A stretch of 64,000 nt of DNA from Brevundimonas subvibrioides (GCF_002280785.1 NZ_NCEQ01000010.1:62001-126000), one strand, 5' to 3'; positions 52,235-61,419 are shown, counted from the stretch's first letter. Made by a program: numbers and translations. Notes: a model not told the origin generated them from the sequence alone.

Positions 52235-53032
52235 ATGAAGCGCGCCATCCTCATTACGGGAGCTTCGGCAGGAATCGGCGCCGCCCTGGCGCGCGTCTAT
52301 GCCGAAAAGGGCTGGGACCTGATCCTGACCGCGCGCCGGGAGGCGGCCCTGACGGTGCTGGCCGCCGAAATCACCGCCCGATACGGCGTTGCAGCGACCG
52401 TCATCACGGCCGACCTGGCGGATCCACAGGCGCCCGCCCGGCTTGTCGAGGCCATCGCGGCGCGCGGCCTTGTCGTCGACGGCCTGATCAATAACGCCGG
52501 CTTCTCGCGCACGACGGGCTTCCTTGCCACCGACCCGGCCCAGCATGCGGCCATGGTCCAGGTCATGTTGTCGGCGCCCGTCGCCCTGTCCAGGCTTCTG
52601 CTGCCGGGCATGGTCGCGCGCGGCTTCGGGCGGATCATCAACGTCGCCTCTCTCGCCGGCCAGATGCCCGCGACCGGCGGCGACACCCTCTACGGTCCGA
52701 TCAAATCCTTCCTGATCAAGGCGTCCCAGGGGCTGTGGCTGGAGACGCGCGGGACCGGGGTGCACGTCACCGCCCTCTGTCCCGGCTACACCCTGACGGA
52801 GTTCCACGACGTCAACGGTTCGCGCGAGCAGGTGTCCTCCGCCTATCCCCCATGGATGTGGCAGACGGCCGAACACGTGGCCCGGGTCGCCTACGACGCC
52901 TGCGAGGCGGATCGGCCGAGGGTGACGCCCGGGGCGATGAACAATGTCCTCGCCACGCTCGGCAAGCTGCTGCCCGACAGTCTGGCCCTGAACATGGTGG
53001 CCGGGCACGCACGACGGTTGAAACGCATCTGA
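52235..53032 (+). CDS. Short-chain dehydrogenase/reductase
   Basis: A 265-residue classical SDR. Cofactor loop 'LITGASAGIGAALARVYAEK' (Gly-x3-Gly-x-Gly), Asn in 'GLINNAGFSRTT', and the catalytic Ser139 in 'IINVASLAGQ' with Tyr153 and Lys157 in 'LYGPIKSFL'. The 'TARRE' after strand 2 favours NADP. Substrate unknown; the late 'CPGYTLTEFHDVNG' loop and the C-terminal 'LLPDSLALNMVAGHARRLKR' resemble short-chain dehydrogenases acting on lipids. ATG 52223, four codons earlier, is an alternative start closer to GGAGG. Confidence 0.9.
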   Translation: MKRAILITGASAGIGAALARVYAEKGWDLILTARREAALTVLAAEITARYGVAATVITADLADPQAPARLVEAIAARGLVVDGLINNAGFSRTTGFLATDPAQHAAMVQVMLSAPVALSRLLLPGMVARGFGRIINVASLAGQMPATGGDTLYGPIKSFLIKASQGLWLETRGTGVHVTALCPGYTLTEFHDVNGSREQVSSAYPPWMWQTAEHVARVAYDACEADRPRVTPGAMNNVLATLGKLLPDSLALNMVAGHARRLKRI

Positions 53033-53077
53033 GCCGCACCGCTTGAGTCAGGCGGCAAATCAACGGAACACCGGAGC

Positions 53078-53746
53078 ATGGCGCATACAGGCCCCACGTT
53101 CGGCATCATCGGCACGGGCGGTTTCGCGCGCGAAGTCCTGCCGGTCGCCCGCGCCTTCCTCAGACATCGTCCCGCGCTGAAGATCGAGCCCGGCCGGATC
53201 GTCTTCGTCGACCGCGACGGCGGGGAGCCCGTCAACGCGGCGCCGGTTCTTTCCGAAGCAGAATTCGTGGCGCTGGAAGGCGACCGTTATTTCGTCCTCG
53301 CGATCGGCGACGGGAGCGTGCGCCAGACCATCGTCGAACGGCTGGAGGCGGCGGGATGCCTGCCCCTGTCGATCCAGGCGGACAATGTCCTGCTCCCCGA
53401 AGATCTCGACTGCGGCCCCGGTGCGGTGTTCCAGCCCTTCAGCATGGTGACGGCCGATGCGAGGATCGGGCGCCAGTTCCAGTGCAACATCTACGCCTAT
53501 GTCGCCCATGACTGCGTGATCGGCGACTATGTCACCTTCGCGCCCCGGGTCAGTCTGAACGGCAATGTCGTGGTCGAGGATCACGTCTATGTCGGCACGG
53601 GCGCGGTGATCCGTCAGGGGACGGCGGACAAGCCGCTGGTGCTGGGGCGCGGCTGCGTCATCGGCATGGGGGCGGTGGTGACGAAGGATGTGGCGCCGGG
53701 CGTCACCGTCGTCGGCAATCCCGCCCGGCCGCTGGAGGCGAAATGA
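53078..53746 (+). CDS. NeuD/PglD-family sugar acyltransferase
   Basis: A 222-residue protein. An N-terminal NAD-like half 'TFGIIGTGGFAREVLPVARAF' is followed by left-handed beta-helix hexapeptide repeats ('IGRQFQCNIYAYVAHDCVIGDYVTFAP', 'VVVEDHVYVGTGAVIRQG' and 'IGMGAVVTKDVAPGVTVVGNPA'). The His in 'AYVAHDCVIGDYV' is the likely acetyl-transfer base. NeuD/PglD proteins acetylate sialic-acid-like or bacillosamine-type sugars. The next gene, a NeuB synthase, overlaps by ATGA, so the two act on the same pathway. Confidence 0.9.
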   Translation: MAHTGPTFGIIGTGGFAREVLPVARAFLRHRPALKIEPGRIVFVDRDGGEPVNAAPVLSEAEFVALEGDRYFVLAIGDGSVRQTIVERLEAAGCLPLSIQADNVLLPEDLDCGPGAVFQPFSMVTADARIGRQFQCNIYAYVAHDCVIGDYVTFAPRVSLNGNVVVEDHVYVGTGAVIRQGTADKPLVLGRGCVIGMGAVVTKDVAPGVTVVGNPARPLEAK

Positions 53747-54765
53747 CTGCTCCTGTCTTCTTCATCGCCGAGGCCGGGGTGAACCATAACGGGGACCTCG
53801 GCCTGGCCCTGCGGCTGGTCGAGATCGCGCACCGGGCCGGGGCCGACGCGGTCAAGTTCCAGACGTTCACGACCGAAAAGGTGATCGCCGTCGACGCCCC
53901 CCTGGCCGAATACCAGAAGGCCAATGCCGGGGCGCCGTCGGCCGTCGAGATGCTCAAGGGGTTCGAGCTGCCCCACGCCGATTTCGCCCGCATCGCCGAC
54001 CACTGCCGCGTCCTCGGCATCGAGTTCATGTCCTCGCCCTTCGACCTCGACAGCGCCGCCTTCCTGGCCGGGATCGGGATGACGAAGTTCAAGCTGGCCT
54101 CGGGCGAGATCACCAACGAACCCTTCGTGCGCGGCGTGGCGCGGCTGGCGGCCGACCACGGCGGATCGGTCATCCTGTCCACCGGCATGAGCACCCTGGA
54201 CGAGGTGGCCGAGGCGGTCGGCTGGATCGAGGCGGGCGGCAATCCGCCCCTGACCATCCTGCACTGCGTGTCCAACTATCCGGCGCCGGCGAAGGACGCG
54301 AACCTGCGGGCTATGGATACGCTGGCCGAGGCCTTCGGGCGGCCGATCGGCTGGTCGGACCATACGCTCGGCGACGCCGTCTCCCTGGCCGCCGTGGCGC
54401 GCGGGGCGACGGTGGTGGAGAAGCATTTCACCCTCGACAACGACCTCGCCGGTCCCGACCACGCCATGTCGATGGACCCGGACGGCCTCGCCCGCCTGAT
54501 CGCCGGTATCCGCACGGTCGAGGCCTCGCTGGGCGACGGCGTCAAACGCCCCGTGCAGGCCGAGCGCGAGATCATGACCGTCGCCCGCCGCAGCCTGTTC
54601 GCGGCGAGGGTCATCGCGGAGGGGGCGGTGATGACCGCTGACGACCTGATCGCGCTCCGTCCGGGAGACGGGATTTCGGCGGCGAAGCAGAGGGATGTGG
54701 TGGGCAAGACGGCCACGCGGCGTATCGCTGCCGGGACCAGGCTCAAGTCGACAGACCTGACCTAG
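53743..54765 (+). CDS. neuB: NeuB/LegI-type nonulosonic acid synthase
   Basis: A 340-residue enzyme that condenses phosphoenolpyruvate with a hexosamine to make a nine-carbon sialic-type acid. TIM-barrel marks: 'FFIAEAGVNHNGDLGLALR', 'GADAVKFQTFTTEKVI', 'FMSSPFDLDSAAFL', 'FKLASGEITNEPFVR', 'HCVSNYPAPAKDANL' and 'VVEKHFTLDNDLAGPDH'. The C-terminal SAF (antifreeze-like) domain is 'VMTADDLIALRPGDG'. 'VSNYPAP' points to the NeuB/LegI branch (Neu5Ac or legionaminic acid) rather than PseI. No CMP-transferase (neuA) is in view, so the pathway continues elsewhere. Likely use: flagellin or surface glycan. Confidence 0.9.
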   Translation: MTAPVFFIAEAGVNHNGDLGLALRLVEIAHRAGADAVKFQTFTTEKVIAVDAPLAEYQKANAGAPSAVEMLKGFELPHADFARIADHCRVLGIEFMSSPFDLDSAAFLAGIGMTKFKLASGEITNEPFVRGVARLAADHGGSVILSTGMSTLDEVAEAVGWIEAGGNPPLTILHCVSNYPAPAKDANLRAMDTLAEAFGRPIGWSDHTLGDAVSLAAVARGATVVEKHFTLDNDLAGPDHAMSMDPDGLARLIAGIRTVEASLGDGVKRPVQAEREIMTVARRSLFAARVIAEGAVMTADDLIALRPGDGISAAKQRDVVGKTATRRIAAGTRLKSTDLT

Positions 54766-54805
54766 CGCTGGCTGTCTCCCTCCCCATAAAGGGAATGAGA
54801 CAGGG

Positions 54806-55504
54806 TCAGTGCCCGCCCGCCGGATAGGGCGCCGTCACCCCGATGGCGAACATGCCCGGAAGGGCCTCGCCCAGACCCGCGAGGATGAACTGGATCGCCA
54901 GGGCGCACAGGATCAGGCCCAGGACCCGCACAATGATGGCCAGGCCGACGTCGCCGAGGATGCGGCTGATCGGGCCGGTCAGGGCGAAGCTGACGAAGGA
55001 TACCAGAGTCGCGGCCGCGATCGCGATCAGGGAGGCGGCCGTGCCCGCGGCGCCGATCTTCTCGGCCTCTCCGGCCTGGATGATGATGGCCGAGATGGCG
55101 CCGGGGCCGATCATGAGGGGGATGGCGAACGGCACGACCAGCCGCTGGAACCGCCGGCGCGCATAGCCGCGCACATCCTTCAGATCGAGGGCCGCATCCT
55201 TGTCGGCGAAGGTGGCGAGGAAGTCCTCGCGCGCCATGTCCAGACCCAGCAGCAGGAGCAGCACCCCGCCCGCGATACGGAAGGCCGCCAGCGAGATGCC
55301 GAAGAACTGCAGCAGGCCCAGACCGGTGAAGAAGAAGAAGGCCAGGAAGACCGCCGCGAACAGGCAGATCAGGGCCGAGACCGAAATCCGCTGCCTCAGG
55401 CTGGCGCCGGCCGTGGCGGCGGCGAAGATCGGGATGTTGCCGATGGGGTCGAGCAGGGCGAACAGGGTCACGAACAGGTTGACCCCCAGATCGAGCGCGT
55501 CCAT
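54806..55504 (-). CDS. MarC-family integral membrane protein
   Basis: A 232-residue protein with six membrane helices. Family marks are 'LFVTLFALLDPIGNIPIFAA', 'FRIAGGVLLLLLGLDMA' and 'PFAIPLMIGPGAISAIIIQAG'. MarC was once linked to multiple antibiotic resistance but that role was not confirmed. It probably moves small molecules; function unknown. Stands alone, convergent with the neuB operon. Confidence 0.9.
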   Translation of the reverse strand: MDALDLGVNLFVTLFALLDPIGNIPIFAAATAGASLRQRISVSALICLFAAVFLAFFFFTGLGLLQFFGISLAAFRIAGGVLLLLLGLDMAREDFLATFADKDAALDLKDVRGYARRRFQRLVVPFAIPLMIGPGAISAIIIQAGEAEKIGAAGTAASLIAIAAATLVSFVSFALTGPISRILGDVGLAIIVRVLGLILCALAIQFILAGLGEALPGMFAIGVTAPYPAGGH

Positions 55505-55591
55505 TGCCGTGTTCCTAGCCTACATCATTGAACGCCGGTCCGCCGACGCACCGCTGTGCGCCGGGTCTAGCCGGTCACGCGGAGCCCGTCG

Positions 55592-56311
55592 ATGACCTCG
55601 CCTCTCCTGTCCGACCCGCGCCTGATCGTCGGGCTCGATCTGCCGTCGATCGAGGCGGCCCGTGATCTGGTCCAGCGGATCGGGAACGGCGTCGAATCCT
55701 ACAAGGTCGGGCTGACCCTGCTGGCCCGTCCCGGTGGCGTCGCCTTCGCCCACGAACTGCGCGCCATGGGCAAGATCGTCTTTCAGGACTGGAAGCTGCA
55801 CGACATCGGGGCCCAGGTGGAGGGCGCAGCGCGCTCGGTCGCCGAGGGCGGCTGCGACCTGCTGACCGTCCATGCCGAGCCGCAGGTGATGCGGGCGGCC
55901 GTCAAGGGGCGGGGCGGCCATGCCACGAAAATTCTCGCCGTCACCGTCATGACCAGCCTGTCGGATGAGGACCTGAAGGAGATCGGCTATTCGGCCAGGG
56001 CCGCCGACCTGGTCGAGGCGCGGGTGCTCCAGGCCCTGGACTGCGGCGTTGACGGGGTGGTCTCCAGCCCCCTCGAGGCCGCCCGCGTGCGCGAGATCGC
56101 CATCGAGGCCGGGCGTCCGGACTTCCTGATCGTGACCCCCGGCGTGCGCCCGGCCGGCGGCGACCTGGGCGACCAGCAGCGGGTGGCGACACCCGCCGAC
56201 GCGCTCCGGGCCGGAGCGACCCATCTGGTGGTGGCGCGACCGGTGATCGCGGCCGAGAATCCAGTGATGGCGGCGGCCCGGATCGCCGCCGAGATGGACG
56301 CCGTCCGCTAG
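55592..56311 (+). CDS. pyrF: Orotidine-5'-phosphate decarboxylase
   Basis: A 239-residue TIM-barrel enzyme making UMP from OMP, the last step of pyrimidine synthesis. 'LIVGLDLPSIEAARDLVQRIG' is the first strand, and the catalytic DxK motif is in 'IVFQDWKLHDIGAQVEGA' (Asp, Lys, then the DI). The phosphate site 'FLIVTPGVRPAGGDLGDQQR' closes the barrel. ATG 55592. A weak hairpin CCCGGGGTCC...GGACCGGG (56321-56341) follows and may end transcription. Confidence 0.95.
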   Translation: MTSPLLSDPRLIVGLDLPSIEAARDLVQRIGNGVESYKVGLTLLARPGGVAFAHELRAMGKIVFQDWKLHDIGAQVEGAARSVAEGGCDLLTVHAEPQVMRAAVKGRGGHATKILAVTVMTSLSDEDLKEIGYSARAADLVEARVLQALDCGVDGVVSSPLEAARVREIAIEAGRPDFLIVTPGVRPAGGDLGDQQRVATPADALRAGATHLVVARPVIAAENPVMAAARIAAEMDAVR

Positions 56312-56422
56312 ATATTCAGTCCCGGGGTCCAGTGGACCGGGTCTGAGGTGAAGCGAGTGGCCGATGCTGTTCGATCCGGACCGGGCGGCGTCCGGCGATC
56401 CGTGCCGGCGGCGGCGCTGACG

Positions 56423-57661
56423 TCAGGGAGCCTTGAGCACAGGGTAGTCGTCCCGTTCGCCGGGTCCCTGTCGCGGATCCAGCAGCACCCCCGACACGGT
56501 CGCGGCCAGGATCCGCGCCGCAAACGGCAGCCGCGCCAGCCTGCCCAGCACATGGTCGCGGACCCAGGGCAGAGCCTGGCCGTCGGCCTGGTAGAAGGGG
56601 GTGAAGCCCATCGACAGCCCCTGATACAGCCGCACATGCCAGCGACGGATGCGGGCGTAGACGGCCAGGGCCTCGTCGAGGTCGGCGTGGGTGTCGAGCG
56701 CTTCGGCCAGGGTCAGGGCGTCCAGCAGGCCCATGTTCACCCCTTGCCCGAGCTGCGGACTGGTCGAATGGGCGGCGTCGCCGACGACGGCGAGACGGTC
56801 GGCGACGGGCAGGGGCAGGGTGTGGTGGCCGTAGCGGGCCAGGGTCAGGGCCCCGGGATCGGGAATGGTTTCCAGCAGGCCGGCGACCTCGGGCCACAGG
56901 CCGCGCACCTCGGCCTTCCACCGCTCCATCCCGGCGCGCAGCCAATAGTCGTGGTCGGCGGGCTTCAGGCTCCAGAAGAAGGTGGCGAGCCGGTCGGGGC
57001 TGTCGGGGCGGGCGCCGACGGGCAGGATCCCGATCATGCGCGAGGCGCCGCGATAGACCTGTTCCAGGCCCATGGCGTCGAACGGATCGCCGGGCCAGGG
57101 CACGGTGGCCCACAGGGCGCCCCAGGCCAGCTCATGGCGGCGACCGCCCTGTCGGACCAGCAGGTCGCGGGCGATGGGGGAGCGGGCGCCGGAGGCATCG
57201 ACGACGAGGTCGAAGGCGGGCCCGGTCAGGCCGTTGGCGTCGGTCAGGCGGCCGTCGGCGGCGGCGGCGATCTCGCGGTTGGTCTCGAACGCGACGCCCC
57301 CGGCGAGGCAGGCGTCGTAAAGGACCTGGAAGATGGCGGCGCGGTGGACCCCCAGGGCGTTGACGCCGTCGGGGCGGGGCGACTTCAGGTCGGCGTAGCT
57401 GACGTCGAGCACGACACGGCGACGACGCGCCTCGCGGCCGAAGATGTGTTCGAGGGGCTGGCCGAGCGCCTTGACCCTGTTCGTCAGGCCGAGGCGGTCC
57501 AGCACATGCAGGCCGGTCGGCTGGAGCATGAAGCCGGCGCCGATCGGGCGCGGTTCGTCGAACCGCTCATGGACCACGACGCGCCGGCCCTGATGCGCCA
57601 GCATGAGGGCGAGGGCCAGGCCGGTCGGGCCGGCGCCGACGACGGCGACGGTCCCGGGCAT
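56423..57661 (-). CDS. FAD-dependent monooxygenase (PHBH fold)
   Basis: A 412-residue flavoprotein hydroxylase. The FAD loop is 'VAVVGAGPTGLALALMLAHQ' at the N-terminus, 'DLVVDASGARSPIARDLL' is the middle DG-type motif and 'LAVVGDAAHSTSPQLGQGVN' the C-terminal FAD motif. The fold is that of p-hydroxybenzoate hydroxylase and UbiH; substrate cannot be named. It directly follows the DUF4893 gene, separated by a single base between its start and that gene's stop. Confidence 0.88.
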   Translation of the reverse strand: MPGTVAVVGAGPTGLALALMLAHQGRRVVVHERFDEPRPIGAGFMLQPTGLHVLDRLGLTNRVKALGQPLEHIFGREARRRRVVLDVSYADLKSPRPDGVNALGVHRAAIFQVLYDACLAGGVAFETNREIAAAADGRLTDANGLTGPAFDLVVDASGARSPIARDLLVRQGGRRHELAWGALWATVPWPGDPFDAMGLEQVYRGASRMIGILPVGARPDSPDRLATFFWSLKPADHDYWLRAGMERWKAEVRGLWPEVAGLLETIPDPGALTLARYGHHTLPLPVADRLAVVGDAAHSTSPQLGQGVNMGLLDALTLAEALDTHADLDEALAVYARIRRWHVRLYQGLSMGFTPFYQADGQALPWVRDHVLGRLARLPFAARILAATVSGVLLDPRQGPGERDDYPVLKAP

Positions 57662-57662
57662 C

Positions 57663-58298
57663 CTAGTTGGGAACCAGTTCGATCAGGTCTAGGTTGGACT
57701 CGTTCTGGGGCCAGGGGAGAACGAGGCGCCAGCGGGCCTCGCCGATCCGCTCCAGCACGGCGACGATGTCGCGGTCCGGGCGCTGGCCGTAGGAGTTGGC
57801 GGGCGGCTCTGCGGCGAGGGCGATCGAGCCCAGCATGACCATCTGGCGGGCGTTCTCGGGGAACAGCAGGCCGGAGGGGCGCTGGGAGCCGGTGGTCTTG
57901 GAGAATTTCAGGCCGCGCGGCGTCTGTTCGATGCGGCAGTCGAACCAGCCGTAGACGACGAAGCCGAGGCCGGTCTCTCCGCCCTGGGAGCCCAGTTTGA
58001 CAGTGCGGCAGCGGTAGTCGCCGGGCGGGGGCGCGACACTGGTGCGCGCCGCGTCCATCTCGATCAGGTCTCCCAGCGAGGAGAGATCGCCCGAGCCGGG
58101 CTGGCGGCGAGCCTGCTCCAGCGCCAGGCGCCAGGCGGCGTCCCTGCGGGCATAGCGGTCGCGGTCGATGGCGCTGACGATTCCGCGCCAGTCGCGCAGC
58201 ACCGGCGCGCCGGGGCCGGAGGGCGGCGGTGGGGGAGGGGGCGGCGCACTCGCGCAGGCCGCCAGAATTAGTGTCGTCGTAAGGGCGAGGATGCGCAT
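57663..58298 (-). CDS. DUF4893 lipoprotein
   Basis: A 211-residue protein from ATG 58298. The signal ends in a lipobox 'TLILAACAS' (Leu-Ala-Ala-Cys), so it is a lipoprotein. A proline run 'PPPPPPPPSGPG' follows and then the DUF4893 domain: 'DYRCRTVKLGSQGG', 'YGWFDCRIEQTPRGLKFSKTTGSQRPSG', 'ARQMVMLGSIAL' and the end 'RWRLVLPWPQNESNLDLIEL'. Function unknown. It leads the operon with the FAD monooxygenase. Confidence 0.85.
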   Translation of the reverse strand: MRILALTTTLILAACASAPPPPPPPPSGPGAPVLRDWRGIVSAIDRDRYARRDAAWRLALEQARRQPGSGDLSSLGDLIEMDAARTSVAPPPGDYRCRTVKLGSQGGETGLGFVVYGWFDCRIEQTPRGLKFSKTTGSQRPSGLLFPENARQMVMLGSIALAAEPPANSYGQRPDRDIVAVLERIGEARWRLVLPWPQNESNLDLIELVPN

Positions 58299-58337
58299 CG
58301 CCGCAAGGGGCCCCACGCCTTGGCTGACGTCAAGCCG

Positions 58338-58727
58338 TCAGACGATCATCACTGTGCCGAGCAGCAGGTGGCAGCCCCGGCGGCCCATGATGATGTTGGT
58401 CGCCGATTGCAGCTGGGCGGCCAGGCGTTCGACGTTCGGCACGCCGCCGGGCAGGAGGGTGTTGGCCTCGCGCTGGACCAGGATGTTGAACACCGCCCGC
58501 ATGCGCGGCTGGGACTGTTCAGCGCGGAGTTTCAGCGCGGCGTCAGGGGCGTCGACCCCGGTCTCAACCGTCATCACGCCCCGGCGGCCGTCGGCGCGCA
58601 TCGTGGTGGCGGTGACGGTGGGATAGCGGACATAGCCGCCCGTCGATCCGCCCCCGCCGCCGCCGGACGCGAGGGCAGGAGTGGCGGCGAGGGCGAGCGG
58701 GGCGACGAGAAGGGCGCGACGTTTCAT
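58338..58727 (-). CDS. Exported hypothetical protein (Tat-type signal)
   Basis: A 129-residue protein. The N-terminus 'KRRALLVAPLALAATPALAS' is a twin-arginine-like signal with an AxA site. A glycine run 'GGGGGGSTGGY' follows. The mature domain has 'YPTVTATTMRADGRRGVMTVETGVD' and a C-terminal helix with 'VPNVERLAAQLQSATNIIMG'. Unknown family. A relative in other alphaproteobacteria is annotated as a Tat signal protein. Confidence 0.7.
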   Translation of the reverse strand: MKRRALLVAPLALAATPALASGGGGGGSTGGYVRYPTVTATTMRADGRRGVMTVETGVDAPDAALKLRAEQSQPRMRAVFNILVQREANTLLPGGVPNVERLAAQLQSATNIIMGRRGCHLLLGTVMIV

Positions 58728-58772
58728 GCGCTCCTTGTGACATGGAGGCGGTTAAGGGCGGGTTTGCGTGAA

Positions 58773-58923
58773 ATCTCTTCCTCCCTGTTCGGGGAGGGTG
58801 GTCGAAGCGCAGCGAAGACCGGGTGGGGCTGCAAGGCAAACCTCACGGGCCTGCATCCGCATCACCCTGCCGCCCCCACCCCGTCGCTGCGCGACGACCC
58901 TCCCCCCGAGGGGGAGGGAGATT
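58773..58923. repeat. Nested palindromic intergenic element, copy 5
   Basis: Ends AAATCTCTTCCTCCC... on the left and ...GGGGGAGGGAGATTT on the right, which are inverted. Inner units GTTCGGGGAGGGTGGTCG with GAAGCGCAGCGAAG, and CGCTGCGCGACGACCCTCC near 58885-58905, are also inverted. It lies directly upstream of the bioB stop, between two leftward genes. Confidence 0.8.
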
Positions 58924-58927
58924 TACT

Positions 58928-59920
58928 CTACGCCGCCGCTTCGACCCGCGCGGGCTCCATCGGCTTCAGATCCAGCAGGGCGAACAGCCGGGCGTCCTCG
59001 TCCTGTTCCGGATTGGGCGTGGTCAGCAGCTTGCCGCCGACGAAGATGGAGTTGGCGCCGGCGAGGAAGCAGAGCGCCTGCATCTCCGGGCTCATGGTCT
59101 CGCGTCCGGCCGACAGGCGGACCATGGCGCGGGGGCAAACCAGGCGGGCGACGGCGACCGTGCGGACGAACTCGATCGGATCGATCTCGCCCTCTTTCAG
59201 GACCCGCTCCCCCAGGGGCGTGCCAGTGACCGGCACCAGGGCGTTGACCGGAAGACTGTCCGGATGCGCCGGCAACGTCGCCAGGGCGTGGAGCAGACTG
59301 GCGCGGTCGCGACGGCTCTCGCCCATGCCGACGATGCCGCCGCAGCAGGTCGACATCCCGGCGTCGCGGACGTGCCCGAGTGTATCCAGACGATCCTGAT
59401 AGGTCCGGGTCGTCACGACCTCGGCGTAGTATTCCGGCCCGGTGTCGAGGTTGTGGTTGTAGTAGTCGAGGCCCGCCGCCTTCAGCTGCTTCGCCTGGTC
59501 GGCGGTGAGCATGCCCAGGGTGGCGCAGGTTTCCAGACCGAGCGCCTTCACCCCCGAGATCATGGCGGCGAGTTTCGGCGTGTCGCGATCCTTCAGCTCG
59601 CGCCAGGCCGCGCCCATGCAGAAGCGTGACGCGCCGCCCGCCTTCGCGGCCATGGCCTCGGCGAGGACGGCGGTCGTGTCCATCAGCTTTTCGGCCTTCA
59701 GGCCCGTGTCGAAGCTGGCCGATTGCGAGCAATAGCCGCAGTTCTCGGCGCAGCCGCCGGTCTTGATCGACAGCAGTTGGGACTTCTGCACCTCCGACGG
59801 ATCGAACCAGCGGCGATGAACGGTCGCGGCCTCGAACACCAGTTCCATGAACGGACGGGCGAACAGGGCCTCGACTTCGGTCAGGGTCCAGTCGTGGCGG
59901 GGGGTGCTGAGATCGGTCAT
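58928..59920 (-). CDS. bioB: Biotin synthase
   Basis: A 330-residue radical SAM enzyme that inserts sulphur into dethiobiotin. The radical [4Fe-4S] site is '[17 protein letters not shown]' (C-x3-C-x2-C). Substrate and second-cluster residues appear in '[26 protein letters not shown]', '[20 protein letters not shown]' and '[16 protein letters not shown]' (parts). Standard length and motifs. The other bio genes are not in the window. It ends 5 nt after the palindromic element. Confidence 0.97.
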   Translation of the reverse strand: MTDLSTPRHDWTLTEVEALFARPFMELVFEAATVHRRWFDPSEVQKSQLLSIKTGGCAENCGYCSQSASFDTGLKAEKLMDTTAVLAEAMAAKAGGASRFCMGAAWRELKDRDTPKLAAMISGVKALGLETCATLGMLTADQAKQLKAAGLDYYNHNLDTGPEYYAEVVTTRTYQDRLDTLGHVRDAGMSTCCGGIVGMGESRRDRASLLHALATLPAHPDSLPVNALVPVTGTPLGERVLKEGEIDPIEFVRTVAVARLVCPRAMVRLSAGRETMSPEMQALCFLAGANSIFVGGKLLTTPNPEQDEDARLFALLDLKPMEPARVEAAA

Positions 59921-59964
59921 GGGCGGGGTGGTGACTCAGCCTGCGACCGGACGCAAGGCCGGGC

Positions 59965-61299
59965 CTAGCTTTCGTCGTTCCTGTAAACGCGCCCGTCGCG
60001 CATTACGAACCCCACCGACTTGAGCACGGTGACGTCGGTCAGCGGGTCCCCCTCGACCGCGATCAGGTCGGCGCGTTTGCCGGGCTCCAGCGTGCCGACC
60101 TCGGTCGACAGGCCCAGCAGGTCGGCGGCGTTGACCGTGGCGGCCTGGATCGCGGCCATGGGCGTCATGCCGTACTGGACCATCAGCTCGAACTCGTCGG
60201 CGTTGCGGCCGTGCAGGGATACGCCCGCATCGGTGCCGAAGGCGATGCGGACGCCGGCGGGATAGGCGACCTGGAGCGACTGGCCGGTGATCGAGATACG
60301 CCACAGGATCTTGGGCAGGACCTCGGGCGGATAGGCATTGGGGTCGGCGGCGAGGCGCGAGCGATAGCCGTTCACGGTCGAGAGCGTGGGCACATAGTAG
60401 GCGCCGCTCTCGCGGAACAGCCGGATGGTGTCCTCGTCGAAAATGGTGCCGTGTTCGATGGAGTCTGCGCCGAGCCGCAGGGCCAGGTCGATGCCGTCGG
60501 CGCCGTGGGCGTGGACGGCGACCTTCTTGCCGTACAGGTGGGCCGTCTCGATCAGGGCGCGGGCCTCGTCCTCGAACATCTGCACCCCGAGGCCGGCGCC
60601 GATGCGGCTGTTCACCCCGGCGGTGGTGGCGATCTTGATGACGTCAGCGCCTCGCCCGACCTGGATGCGCACGGCCTCGCGGCAGCTTTCGACACCGTTA
60701 CAGACGTTCTCCTGATCGCCCATCATCTCGCGCACGTCGTCGGCGAGGCTGAGGCGGCCGTCCATATGGCCCGAGGTGGTCGAGATGGACTCGGCCGCGT
60801 CGATGATGCGCGGGCCGGCGATCTCGTGCCGGGCTGTGGCGTCGCGCAGGGCCAGGGTGACGCCGCCCGAGTCGCCGAGGTTCCGCACGGTGGTGAAGCC
60901 GGCCATCAGGGTGTCGCGTGCGTTGCCGGCGGCCTCATAGGCGCGGGCGGGCAGGCTGTCGGTGAAGTTCGCCAGCAAGCCTTGTTGACCGGCGCGGTCG
61001 GAGGTCAGGTGCACATGGCTGTCGATCAGGCCGGGCAGAACGAAGCGGTCGCGCAGGTCGACGATGGTCGCAGCCGGATAGGCCTCGACGCCGACGAAGC
61101 CGTCCCGGACCGCCTCGACCTTGCCGTCGCGGATGACGACGGTGGAGGCGCCGCGCGGCGCCTGCCCCGGACGATCCAGCAGATGGCCCGCCTGGACCAG
61201 GGTGACGGCGCCGGCGGCCGGAGCGGTGGTCCCGTCCTGGGCTGCCGCCACGGTTCCCGTCAGCAGGGCGAAAATGGCCCCCGCGATCACAGCCTTCAT
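59965..61299 (-). CDS. Exported metal-dependent amidohydrolase (prolidase-like)
   Basis: A 444-residue enzyme. The signal peptide is 'AGAIFALLTGTVAAAQDG'. Metal ligands: 'LPGLIDSHVHLTSD' (H-x-H), the carboxylated-lysine region 'VIKIATTAGVNS', 'KVAVHAHGADGIDLAL', 'SIEHGT' and 'IAFGTDAGVSLHG'. The pattern matches the imidazolonepropionase-like group that includes Caulobacter Cc2672, an enzyme that removes C-terminal basic residues from X-Pro type dipeptides. A peptidase acting in the periplasm is likely; exact specificity not readable. Confidence 0.9.
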   Translation of the reverse strand: MKAVIAGAIFALLTGTVAAAQDGTTAPAAGAVTLVQAGHLLDRPGQAPRGASTVVIRDGKVEAVRDGFVGVEAYPAATIVDLRDRFVLPGLIDSHVHLTSDRAGQQGLLANFTDSLPARAYEAAGNARDTLMAGFTTVRNLGDSGGVTLALRDATARHEIAGPRIIDAAESISTTSGHMDGRLSLADDVREMMGDQENVCNGVESCREAVRIQVGRGADVIKIATTAGVNSRIGAGLGVQMFEDEARALIETAHLYGKKVAVHAHGADGIDLALRLGADSIEHGTIFDEDTIRLFRESGAYYVPTLSTVNGYRSRLAADPNAYPPEVLPKILWRISITGQSLQVAYPAGVRIAFGTDAGVSLHGRNADEFELMVQYGMTPMAAIQAATVNAADLLGLSTEVGTLEPGKRADLIAVEGDPLTDVTVLKSVGFVMRDGRVYRNDES

Positions 61300-61393
61300 G
61301 AACGGACTCCCCTGTTTGAACGAGTTTAGGCATGCCGGGGCGACAAGGGGAATGGGCGGGGCCTATTCCTCCCCCGCTGGCCGAGAAATGGAT

Positions 61394-61415
61394 CATATAA
61401 AGACATCCTTATATG
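61394..61415. promoter_or_regulatory. 22-bp palindromic operator upstream of ahcY (SahR/ArsR-like)
   Basis: The half-sites CATATAAAGAC and, inverted, CATATAAGGAT are nearly identical, so the site reads CATATAA-x-GA-xx-TC-x-TTATATG. This AT-rich palindrome resembles the sites assigned in comparative genomics to SAH-responsive ArsR-family regulators of the methionine cycle, named here from memory. It lies 4 nt upstream of the -35 box of ahcY. No such regulator is in the window. Confidence 0.65.
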
Positions 61416-61419
61416 ATTC

